A stretch of 64,000 bases of DNA, taken from a virus. The stretch lies in IMG/VR virus record IMGVR_UViG_3300036846_000743, positions 124,001 through 188,000 of that record; one strand, 5' to 3'. Below, piece by piece: positions 7,269 to 16,600 of this stretch. The notes beneath the pieces are model-generated. The model was not told the origin of the DNA, made no database searches, and saw only the letters and a program-made list of their open reading frames with translations. Position 1 is the stretch's first letter, and each line of letters begins with the position of its first letter. A program made the position numbers and the translations under genes.

Positions 7269-8345
7269 TCAGGGTGCGGCTGCGCGTAGCCCGGCCGCGA
7301 TGTCCTGCCAGACCCCGATATGCCCGCCAGCGGTGGAGAGTGTAGTCGTGGATAACGGCTTCAGGATCCCGTTGAGCGCATTGAAGAACGGGACATACGG
7401 ATCGCGATCGCCAGCTACGGCCGCCCGGTTGGACGCGACAGTGGCATCGATGATCGCCTTGGGCTGCTTCAGGTGCGCATAGGCAGGAACGCCGGCCACG
7501 GCCTGGGAGACGTCGTTGGCGATAGTTTCGTGAGATACCGCCAGGGCAAGCACCTGGGCCTTGTGGTTCTTGATATCAGGGATGTACTGGATCGCCAGGT
7601 CCTTGACCTGCTGGGCCATGGCCGACAAGGGCGGCTGCGGTGGTATGTCCGGGTCTGGCGGCTTCGGATCTGGCGGCACCGGCCCTGGTCCTGGTCCTGG
7701 CCCAGGACCATCACCATCGCCAGGCTCGTTGGGATCAGCCCGGACCACGATCGTCGCCGTCGTCATATCGAAAGTATCGTCCTTGGCCACGTAGAGCGTG
7801 ACCCGGATCGTCTTGGGCTTCGTACCGGTAGCCAGGTTAAGTGACCGGCCGTCAGGACTACGATTGGTCCACTTATTGACCCATAAGGGCCAGATCTCCC
7901 ACCTGATCGACTGAGGATGATCACCGGCGATCGACTTGACGCACGTCAGACCGATCGGCACACCAAGCGGCCAAGCCTTGGGAGCGGGCTCGCCATTCAT
8001 TGTCGTGATGACGGCCTTGGCCAGCGGCCGCAGATCATCAGGTTCATCGGGTCCAGGCGGCTTGGGCGGCTTGGGTTCGTCCGGGCCAGGCGGCTTCGGT
8101 TTATCGGGCTCGTCCGGTTTGGGCGGTTCAGGCTGGGCAACCTTGGACTTGACTACTTTCTCCTGGGCCGGCGGCGCCGCTTCAGCCGGCGGCATCTCGT
8201 GAGTAGCATGAGTTGCTGCTACTTTCTCTGTAGCCTGTCGCGTGGCAATACGGACCGGCTGCCTGCGCATCCCGTTGCGGACGATGAACGGCGTGCCGAC
8301 GAGCAAACCGGCGGCTGCGGCAGCGATCAGGAGCATCCTACCCAT
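7269..8345 (-). CDS. Signal-anchored protein with proline-rich linkers
   Basis: A 358-aa protein with an N-terminal hydrophobic signal or anchor (LLIAAAAAGLLVGTPFIV, residues 5-22). Residues about 60-105 are a PPKPDEPDKPKPPGPDEP-type linker. Next comes a beta-rich domain of about 105 residues (KAVITTMNGEPAP to ATIVVRAD) that looks Ig- or PKD-like. A second linker of GPGPGPGPVPPDPKPPDP follows, and the C-terminal domain of about 115 residues is helical. The order suggests an exported protein with two modules held away from a membrane. No enzymatic motif is visible. Confidence 0.75.
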   Translation of the reverse strand: MGRMLLIAAAAAGLLVGTPFIVRNGMRRQPVRIATRQATEKVAATHATHEMPPAEAAPPAQEKVVKSKVAQPEPPKPDEPDKPKPPGPDEPKPPKPPGPDEPDDLRPLAKAVITTMNGEPAPKAWPLGVPIGLTCVKSIAGDHPQSIRWEIWPLWVNKWTNRSPDGRSLNLATGTKPKTIRVTLYVAKDDTFDMTTATIVVRADPNEPGDGDGPGPGPGPGPVPPDPKPPDPDIPPQPPLSAMAQQVKDLAIQYIPDIKNHKAQVLALAVSHETIANDVSQAVAGVPAYAHLKQPKAIIDATVASNRAAVAGDRDPYVPFFNALNGILKPLSTTTLSTAGGHIGVWQDIAAGLRAAAP

Positions 8346-8371
8346 GTGAATCCTGCTGGGCTTCCGCCCGC

Positions 8372-8533
8372 TCAGATCGGCGTTTTCCCGAACTTCGCTT
8401 TTCCCGTTGCCGTTGACTCCGGTGTAGGCGCTTGCGGCACACTGGTCGCTGGAGTTTTCGACTGCGACTTGGACTTGTCCTTCTTGCCCTTGTCCTTGTC
8501 CTTGTCCTTGGACTTATTCGGCTTCTTTGTCAT
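8372..8533 (-). CDS. Small lysine-rich protein, 53 aa
   Basis: I start this gene at the ATG at 8533, because CGGAG lies 8 bases before it. An upstream start would cost more overlap. The first 25 residues alternate Lys with Asp, Ser or Gly (KPNKSKDKDKDKGKKDKSK), and the rest is Ser/Thr/Pro-rich. It overlaps the previous gene by 20 bases. Too short and too biased to assign; possibly a nucleic-acid-binding or charge-balancing peptide. Confidence 0.45.
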   Translation of the reverse strand: MTKKPNKSKDKDKDKGKKDKSKSQSKTPATSVPQAPTPESTATGKAKFGKTPI

Positions 8534-9110
8534 CAGAGTTCTCCGGAATAGATGTTGAATTTCCCTCATGAGGCTCTCTGGCGATCATGGGTACAGGCAA
8601 CCAGCCAGTCTTGCGACCCCACAGGGCCTCCCATAGCTCCTTGTCCTTGACGGCGGCGCCTGCCGCCTCGATGGCCGCGCGGGATAGCCAGTACCGCCCC
8701 GTGTCATCGAGCTGAGCCACAGCCTCGGCAGGCAGACTGCGGGCAAACCGGCGCCGCAGCACACGGGCCAGCAGCCCGCGCTTCTTCTCGTCGGCCTCGA
8801 TCGTTTCGAGGGCCTTCATGATGCTCTCTTCGGGACAGCGATTGGTCACCGCGACAGCCAGGTCGACGAACACGATGAACCAGCTGCGGTCGAACCGGAC
8901 GGCAGTCTCGGGGGATAACTCGAGAAGCTGGTCCATGACCGCGACGGCAAACAGCTCGGCGGCGTCGGCCGGTACCAGCGGGCTGGTCAGGTCATCGAGG
9001 ATCACCTTGGTGACGGTTGCCCGCGCGGGCGTCTTCAGGGAGACCGCCCAGTCCTTCACCGGTATCTGCCCTTCACCCTTCGATGTTGCCTGGGATCTAG
9101 GTCTGCCCAT
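8514..9110 (-). CDS. Hypothetical helical protein, 198 aa
   Basis: Not recognised. It is predominantly alpha-helical by composition, with acidic and basic helices such as ESIMKALETIEADEKKRG near residue 98 and LLARVLRRRFARSL. The C-terminus is disordered and Ser/Glu-rich. There is no membrane segment and no Cys cluster. The ATG follows CCGGAGGATCCTT. Confidence 0.7.
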   Translation of the reverse strand: MGRPRSQATSKGEGQIPVKDWAVSLKTPARATVTKVILDDLTSPLVPADAAELFAVAVMDQLLELSPETAVRFDRSWFIVFVDLAVAVTNRCPEESIMKALETIEADEKKRGLLARVLRRRFARSLPAEAVAQLDDTGRYWLSRAAIEAAGAAVKDKELWEALWGRKTGWLPVPMIAREPHEGNSTSIPENSDDKEAE

Positions 9111-9158
9111 AAGGATCCTCCGGCTTGCAGAATACTGCGGCGCACAACAAGACGCAAC

Positions 9159-10385
9159 TCAGCGAAAGAGCGAATTAGCCACCCCGGTGATCAGTCCGCC
9201 CCAAACACCAAGGCTCTGGAGCTTCTCCTGAGCTTCCGGCTTGAGCCCGGCCAGCGCACCTAAGATCTTGCCTGCGGCCATGCCGGTAAGCCAGCCCTTG
9301 CCGGCGCCGATCGCTGCCGACGTCGCGACTTCGAACGGGCTCACCTCATTCGACTGGGTCGCCGCAGCCGTGCCTGACAGCAGGCCGGCCGTCGCGGCTG
9401 CCGCATAGGGCGGCGTATACATGGGCTGCTCGTTGGTCCCCCAGGGACTCTTGGTGCCAAAAGCATTGGCTGGGTTACGCACGTCATTCCAGATGACCTG
9501 GTTGAATGCATCAACTGGAATGCTGCGCATGAACAGGGCGCCAGTCTGGCCGAAGTCCTGGGCTGCTTTACGGAACCATGGGTTAATTCTGGGTTCAAGC
9601 GGATCAAGGACCGACGCTCGCTTGAGCCCGGGCAGCACAGGAGGCCCCATTTCCTCTTCGAGATCCTGATACGACACCTCGTGCTTCGGCAAGGGCGGAA
9701 GCGGCGTCCCTGGCGTACCCGGCGCACCGGTCGCTTCCGGCCCCATCAGGGGATGCCTGGTCCCCTGCATCCCCGGAAAGGCACCCAGTCCCTTGGCGCG
9801 TCGCTGAGCAGTCCACTGCCACAGCCCGGGCGCGGCACCCAGCCCGGCACCGGCCAGCCCCAGAGTGATTGGCAGGTGACCCCGCTCGGCATACTCCTCG
9901 GGGAGAAACTTCTCGGCCAGCCAGCCAGTACCATAGCCCAGGCCGCCGCCGATCAGGCTGTTGACGATCGCCGCGTGCAGCCCGGTGGGGTGCTTGCCAC
10001 CGATCAAGTGCTGGAGGGCAAAACCCGGGCGAGCCAGCGGCGCCAGATAGCCGTTGGCTGCCTTGACCAGGACCCAACCCTCGACAGGCGGCGGTGCAAT
10101 CGGCTCGACGTACAAGGCCACACCGGGCACATCCGGCACATCGGGCAGCGCCTCCCAGTCGGCCCGCTTCTCGATGTCGGCGACATGAGCCCAGGCGGTC
10201 CTGGTATCCGGATGCCACCACAGCTGATCCTCGGGGCCGGCAGCGCGCGTGGCCCAGGCTGCCAGCCGACATGCGGCCGGAGCAGCCTTCTTGTAGAGCG
10301 CCACGACCATATCGGGCACTCGCCGCCACGCTTCGTACTCGACGGCATCGACGATTGCGCCAAGCTGCTCTTCGAGCCGGCCCAT
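9159..10385 (-). CDS. Glycine-zipper virion-type protein, 408 aa
   Basis: Not a named family. The N-terminal 70 residues are helical and Trp-rich. Hydrophobic Gly/Ala segments appear around residues 138-160 (IVNSLIGGGLGYGTGWLAEKF), 172-190 (LGLAGAGLGAAPGLW) and 345-405 (AAAATAGLLSGTAAA to ILGALAGL). A proline-rich linker lies near residues 215-235. K-x-A elements (VKAANG, LKRASVL, RKAAQDFG, EKRADWE) match those of the other long proteins. The gene sits directly downstream of the 93-aa and 2977-aa genes and has a good SD (AGGAGG), which fits a virion membrane-penetration group. Confidence 0.72.
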   Translation of the reverse strand: MGRLEEQLGAIVDAVEYEAWRRVPDMVVALYKKAAPAACRLAAWATRAAGPEDQLWWHPDTRTAWAHVADIEKRADWEALPDVPDVPGVALYVEPIAPPPVEGWVLVKAANGYLAPLARPGFALQHLIGGKHPTGLHAAIVNSLIGGGLGYGTGWLAEKFLPEEYAERGHLPITLGLAGAGLGAAPGLWQWTAQRRAKGLGAFPGMQGTRHPLMGPEATGAPGTPGTPLPPLPKHEVSYQDLEEEMGPPVLPGLKRASVLDPLEPRINPWFRKAAQDFGQTGALFMRSIPVDAFNQVIWNDVRNPANAFGTKSPWGTNEQPMYTPPYAAAATAGLLSGTAAATQSNEVSPFEVATSAAIGAGKGWLTGMAAGKILGALAGLKPEAQEKLQSLGVWGGLITGVANSLFR

Positions 10386-10388
10386 CGA

Positions 10389-10670
10389 TCATCCTCCTGA
10401 CATCGTCGGGATCCCTGGCCCGAACAGGCCGTGCGCAGCAGGCTGGCTCTGCGTCATTCGCTGCCGGGCAAATGCCTGGTCCTGATGCCACCGATCCAGC
10501 GCTTCGTTCATGCGGCGGGCCTGATCACTCCAATGCTGTCGGGTGACAGCCTTGTCGATGCCGCGCGTCATGTTCTCGCCGATATTGGAGAGCAGGCCCT
10601 GCTGCGGGTTGTAGCGAACATCCTCGGCGAGAACATTCATGAACGGCTTCTTGACGATCTCGAACATCAC
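10389..10670 (-). CDS. Hypothetical protein, 93 aa
   Basis: A small helical protein with many Gln, Arg and Met residues, and DKAVTRQHWSDQARRMNEALDRW in the middle. It starts 10 bases after the stop of the 2977-aa gene, at a TGACACGGAGGG junction that supplies the SD. Function unknown. Probably cotranslated with the giant protein and the 408-aa protein. Confidence 0.65.
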   Translation of the reverse strand: MMFEIVKKPFMNVLAEDVRYNPQQGLLSNIGENMTRGIDKAVTRQHWSDQARRMNEALDRWHQDQAFARQRMTQSQPAAHGLFGPGIPTMSGG

Positions 10671-10680
10671 GCCCTCCGTG

Positions 10681-13600
10681 TCAGCCGAAGAGACTCCAGG
10701 GCCGCTGATAGCCTGGCGACCCTACTCTGCGAAGAACTTCCCGGAATTGTTCGTTGAGTTCTTCTTTTCGCTCGGACATCCGCTCGAGCACCTCGTCGGC
10801 TGATGGCCGGGGCTTCTCGCCGAACACCTTGCCGAGCCAACCGGGCGGCGGCATCTTTGCAACAAACCGCTGTATCTTCACGTGTCGTAATTCCTCGGGC
10901 AAGCCTTCATGGCTGTCGAACCGCAGCCCGCGGCCGCGCGCCTGGCCAAGTCTGGCCTCATTCCAGTGCGGATCGAGTAGCTGGATCAGCTGGGTGCCCT
11001 TGGCCGAGATTCCCTCGGCGGCGGCTGGCCCCAGCAGGAGCACCCGGCTCCGGCCCGAGTTGTAGTCATCCAGCGCTTTCTTGCGGGCCTCTTCGGGCAT
11101 GCTGCCGTGGAATTGCCCGAACGGGATCTTGGCCTCAGCCAGGCCGGCGGCATAAGGCGTCAAGCCGGCGTCGATGAAGTTCGAATAGATAATGGCCTTG
11201 GCTCTCGGATCTTTCGCCAGAGTTTCTTGGAGATGGCTCATGGCCGACTGGAGCTTGGACGACGTCTGGAACGCCCGGATCGGGTCGTGCGACGAGTGAT
11301 ACGGATAGAGTGATAACGCAGCCTGACGTGGCCCCGTCATGAAGGCAGACAGATGGCCGATCTCCTGCTTGGTGAGCGGATAGTCGTTGGACAGCTTCCA
11401 GCGCATGAGCCAGGGGAGCTTGCCCCACATCAGCTTGTAGAAGTCCTGCTGCTCGGAGCCCATGTCGACTTCGACCCGCTCGTCCTTGGTCGAGACCCCT
11501 TCGGGAGTCCGGGACGGCTGATAGTCCACGTGCCCTTCGAGCATGCGCTCCAGGTCTTCCTCGTTCTGGATCTTGGGCACCTTGACCGGTTTGACGCCCT
11601 GGAGCCAGCCGAAGAACCCGGGATTGACCGTCTCGTTGCCAACATACTTCTTGGTGAACGCGCCCGGACTCATCTCCTCGCCGCGCAGGATCGATAGCGG
11701 CACGGCCAGATCACTGGGTGCGTTCACGATGGGCGTGCCCGAAAGCAAGATCCGGTGCGGGGCTCGCATGCCCAGCTCCATCGCGGCCCGGGCACCGGCC
11801 GACTGCGGGTTCCGGATCCGCTGAACTTCGTCCATGATGACGGTGTTCGGCGTGACCGATGGCTGCTTACCCATGCCAATCCCAGTATATGACATCACGT
11901 TGGTCGGTGTAGACTGATCAGTAAATTTACCTAATTCCTTGAGGTAATTACCTCTGAGGCTCGCCGGCACGACAGCTGTGAATGGCCCGCCGGTCTCCTC
12001 GGCGGCAGCCAGGCTGGCCAAGGACTTTCCTGAGCCCAGACCATGGTAGACCAGCAGGTTCTGGCCCTCGCCGACCCGTTTGGCCACGCGTTCCTGCTGG
12101 GGCTGGAGCCGGACCCAGGGCAGCAGGTCGGCCCGCTTCTCGCCCCAACTGTGACCACACCTGTTGCACTTACCGTCGTCCGGATCGCGCTCGAGCCGGG
12201 CATGGCACTTCGGGCAGCACTCGCCGGCCGGACACGGGTCGCCCTTCTCGTCGGTGGGGCTGCCGACGGCCCGGGCCCAGGCAGCAGCCTTCGCAGGCAA
12301 AAGCCTGATCCTGGACTTGTCGATCGGGTCTCCCTTCGGGGCCTTCTCTCCGTTATAGACCACGGCATCCAGGTCTTCCGGTGTCACGCGCACGGCCCTG
12401 ATATGACTCAGTCCCTCATCGATGTGCCGGGACAGGCGGTGCCGGCCATCCCAGAGCGTACCATCGATGCCAACCAGAATTGGCTTGTTCATGTTGACGG
12501 CAGCGTATCGCTTCTTCGAATAGCCAGTGCTTGCCGACCGGTTGGGCTTCTCGATGTCGCCCAGGGGAATGTTCTCGACCTTGCGCCCGGCCGTACGGCT
12601 GACCAGGTCATCGATGTCGTAGGTCTTGCCGCCCCTGCTGACGGTGTTGGTGCGAACCCAGTCGGCGACCTTGAGCCGACCACCGACCATGGCGAGGGAA
12701 GCATGGATCCTGAAGCCCGTCGGCTTGTGAGTCAGGCCGGCCATGTCCCGGATGGTCGAGTCGATCTTGAACTCACTGGGGCGCTCGTGGATCAGCCTGG
12801 AGAGGATCTGGTACTTGGCACGGTAATTCTTCCGGTCACTCTCGGCCTTGGCCAGCTTCAGGTCGGCCAGGGCCGGATGCACCTTGGCGGTCTTCTCTTC
12901 CTCTTCTTCGATCTGCTGGATGACCTCGGGGATGATCGCATTGGGTTTGCCCAAGAGCGATCCCTGGATCGCGTCCCACCATGATGGGGCCGGCGGCGGC
13001 AGCCGGCGACGACTGCGCGGGGTGACAACAGGAGGTGGCGGATCAGTGATCCCGAGCAGCCCGGCCAGCTTCAGCGTCGCAGCAGTGTCAGCATGGCTGG
13101 CCACCTTGTTGATGTCTTCGTGCAGGCCCAGGAACGACGGCACCCGCAGGGCGCCTGATGGCAGCTTCTGCTGCGCGCGGACCCGGGCCACCCGGCCGAT
13201 ATAAGCCGACGGGTCCCTGGCGATGTCGGCCAGGGTCTCGTCGCTGAAGCCCGTGCCAACCCGGCCCACGGTCTTGCCCGGCTCATGGCCGTAGGTCAGG
13301 CCGCCCACAGTCGCAGCCCGCTGGCCTTCGCCCGGAAAAGTCCCGGTGACGTGTACATCGTGTTCCTCGAAGAGCTTGGCCTTCGAGGGCACGCCGGTTC
13401 TGGGATGATAGACAATTCCCTCTTCGGTAAGAGGATGTTCACCCGATCGGATCATGTCCCAGAGCTTGGTTGCGCTTGCTGGATCTCTGAATTCCTCGGA
13501 GACGTGGAACTTATCTGAAGGCAGGTGTCCAGCAATCTCTTCAAGCATTCGCCGACGATCTGATCGGGATGTAACGGCGGGATCGATGGGCTTCTTGCCG

Positions 13601-16600
13601 TACTGCTGAACGTCGTAGAGCATGTTGCGAAGCGTGAGGCCCTTTGCCTTCTGGAGCTGGAGACTGCGCGCAATACTGGAATTAAGTAGCTGGCCGACAT
13701 CCTGGGGACCGGTTCGGCGAGTTGTGACTTCAGGATCGCCTGGAAGGCCAGCAGCCCCGCTGCCACGCGGTGTTCCGTTGGCGTGTACCGTTTCCAGCCC
13801 TTCATGGCCCGTACCCACATCCGGACCACCATCAGGCGATCTTCGTCCAGTCTCCGTATCCGGTTGCGTTGCCTTACTTCCTCCTCCTGGTTGTAGTCGT
13901 GAGGCATACAGCTCGCCCTTCAAGATCGATCCTTCGAGGTGCCTGGGGACCGGGACCTCGGGGCGCCCGCCAAACAGGCGTTCCGTGTGGAAGATGGGCC
14001 GGCCGGTTGTCTTCGACGTCCTGAAGGATAACGCCTCGGCATGACCGCCTGCTAGTCTGATGAGCTGACTGGCGCCATCGACCTTGGCTTCTACCGTGTC
14101 GCCTTCCTGCATAGCTTTCAGGGCTGGCTCGACATCTTCGGGCGCGATCTTCTTGTAGCGAACTTTTTCGTAAGGGACCTGGTCCCGAGGGGTCGTGTTC
14201 ATGAGCAGCCAGTTCTTGTTGCCCCAGCCCTTGGGCCGGACCAGCGTGAACCGCTCGGGATGTCTCTGATGGGCCGTCGTGAAGTGTATTGACTCAGGAG
14301 TGGCTTTCGTGATCAGGATCTGGCCCTTGGTATGGGTCTTGACCGTGCCCTTGCCGTAGCCCTGGGGAATTTCTCCCTCGAAATTCCCGTACTCATGCCG
14401 ATGCACGGGCTGCTGCACGGCAAGATGTCGTTCCCCCGGTGGGGGTACTCCCTTGCGCGCGGCCCAGGAGAGCAGGCCCATGTCCGGGTTGCCGAACCTG
14501 ATGTCATGATGAAGACCCGCGCGCTCGGCTTCGTGCCTTTGCACTATGTAGTCCAGCATCTGGCCAACCTGGAGCTTATCAAGCTGGCCCATGTTGGACC
14601 TGGACGGCAGCCCGGGAGCGTAGTCGGCTTCGGCCTTCTTGCCCAGCTGGTAAGCCAGCGCCGGCGCTGCGACGCCACCAGCGATCATGCCGAGCATCGA
14701 CATGAGATTGCGGCGGCGCTCCTGCCGGCGCCGCTCGTAGTAGTCAAGCTCATCCTCGTCGTCGGGCGACACGACCCCGCCCAGCGCGCCGCCGAGCAAG
14801 TGACCACCCAGGAGGCCGGCGCCAGCGGCCCCGGCCAGGGTCAAGACCCGGTTGCGGATCTCGGGATCGGCCCAGCTCTCGCGTACCCCTGCCCACATGC
14901 CGGCCTGGGTTGCCGGCCGCGCCGCCGCCAAGAAGTCGGCTGGCCTGGGCGACCCGGCCGCCCTGGCAGCCACCGCGATGGGATCCTGCGATAGCGCCGC
15001 TCCGGGGCCAAGGCCCAGCCAGCTGCGGGCCTGCTGCTGTACCGTGTTGGCCGTCTGTCTGGCGATCTGGGACTGCATCTCCGGGCGGCTCGCGATATCG
15101 ACGGCCATGCTCTGGAACTCGGGCTTCTGGGCCATCTCGAGCAGCTTTGCTTGCAGCGCCGGATTGTTTGCCGCCTGCGAGATAACTTTCTGCCCTTCCG
15201 GAGTGCTGGCGAAGTTCGTGAGCGCCTGCACGACTTCGGGCTTCTGGGCCATCTCGCCCAGCACTTTCTGTCCCTCCGGGGTGCTGGCATAGTTCGTGAG
15301 CGCTCCCGTGACTTCGGGCTTCTGGGCCATCTCGCCCAGTGTTTTTCGCCCTTCCGGAGTACCGACATACTTCGTGAGTGCCCCTACGACTTCGGGCTTC
15401 TGGGCCAGCCCGCTTATGGTCTTCTGTCCCTCCGGGGTACCAACATACTTCGTGAGTGCCCCCATGACTTTGGGCTGCTGCGCCAACCCGCCCAGCGCCT
15501 TCTGTCCCTCCGGGGTACCGGCGTAGTTGCCAATGGCCTCCGTAACTGCGGGCTGCTGCGCCAGCCCGCCCAGTGTCTTCTGTCCCTCCGGAGTACTGGC
15601 GAAGTTGGTGATGGCCTCTGTAACTTCGGGCCGCTGGAAGAACCCGCCTATGGTCTTCTGCCCCTCTGGGGTGTTGGCGTAATTGGTGATGGCCCCCATG
15701 ACTTCGGGCTTCTGGAAGAGCCCGCCTATGGTTTTCTGCCCTTCTGGAGTGCTGGCATAATTCGTGATCGCTTTCGTGACTTCGGGCTGATCAGCCAGTC
15801 CAGCCAAGGTCTTTTGCATATCCGGATTGGTCAAGGACTGGGTAAACGCTTTCTGTACTGCTGGGTTGGCCGCGGTATTCGCAAGGAACTGCTGCATCTT
15901 GGGATCGTTCAGGGTCTGCGACAGCATCGCCTGGCCCTGGGGATTGTTCAGCTGCTCCCCGATGAACTTCTGCGTCTCGGGACTGGTCACAAGCTGTTGC
16001 ACGCCCTTCTGGACAACCGGACTATCCATCACGTGCTGCCGCATCCGGGGATCGGTGAGTGTCCGGGTGAGCGGCTGAACGATCGGGCTGGTCATGCTGG
16101 CAATCGGGTTGGCCTTCATCTCGGGCGTGTACTTGGCTATGGCCTCATCGACAGCCTTCTGGTAAATGGGCGCGGGATCCTCCTTCATGGGGATGAACTG
16201 GCCGGCCGCACTCATCGCGAGACCGAACGGCGAGGCCAGCCGGGCAGCATCCACGAAGCCCATGGTATTGGGATACTTCTGGCGCGCCGTGTAATAGTCG
16301 TGCCGCAGGAACGGGATCGTGGACTTGGCAGCCACGTCGCCCACCATCTTGCCGATGGCCGACTCGTCGGGCTTGCCGGTAACCCAGCTCACTCCCGGAA
16401 TATTCCGGGAAGCCCAGCTCACTCCTGGAATTCTGTGCAGCAGCTGGGTTGCCACCGGGCCGCGCAGGCCCCGCAGTTCCTCCTTGGCCCACGGCTGCTT
16501 CAACTCCTTGATGCCTGCTTCCGACAATCCCAGCCCCCTGCCCAGCATGGTCGCTTCCTGGCTCTCGAAGACCGGCTGCGTCGCCATGTTGTAGCCGGCC

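Noticed and set aside
13452-13907. 151-codon minus-strand frame inside the giant gene
   Set aside because: Overlaps ligase motifs in the giant frame and has no family pattern or SD, unlike the embedded HNH gene.
15161-15784. CRISPR-like regular repeats
   Set aside because: The period is 78 bases with no unique spacers, and all units code in frame for a protein repeat.
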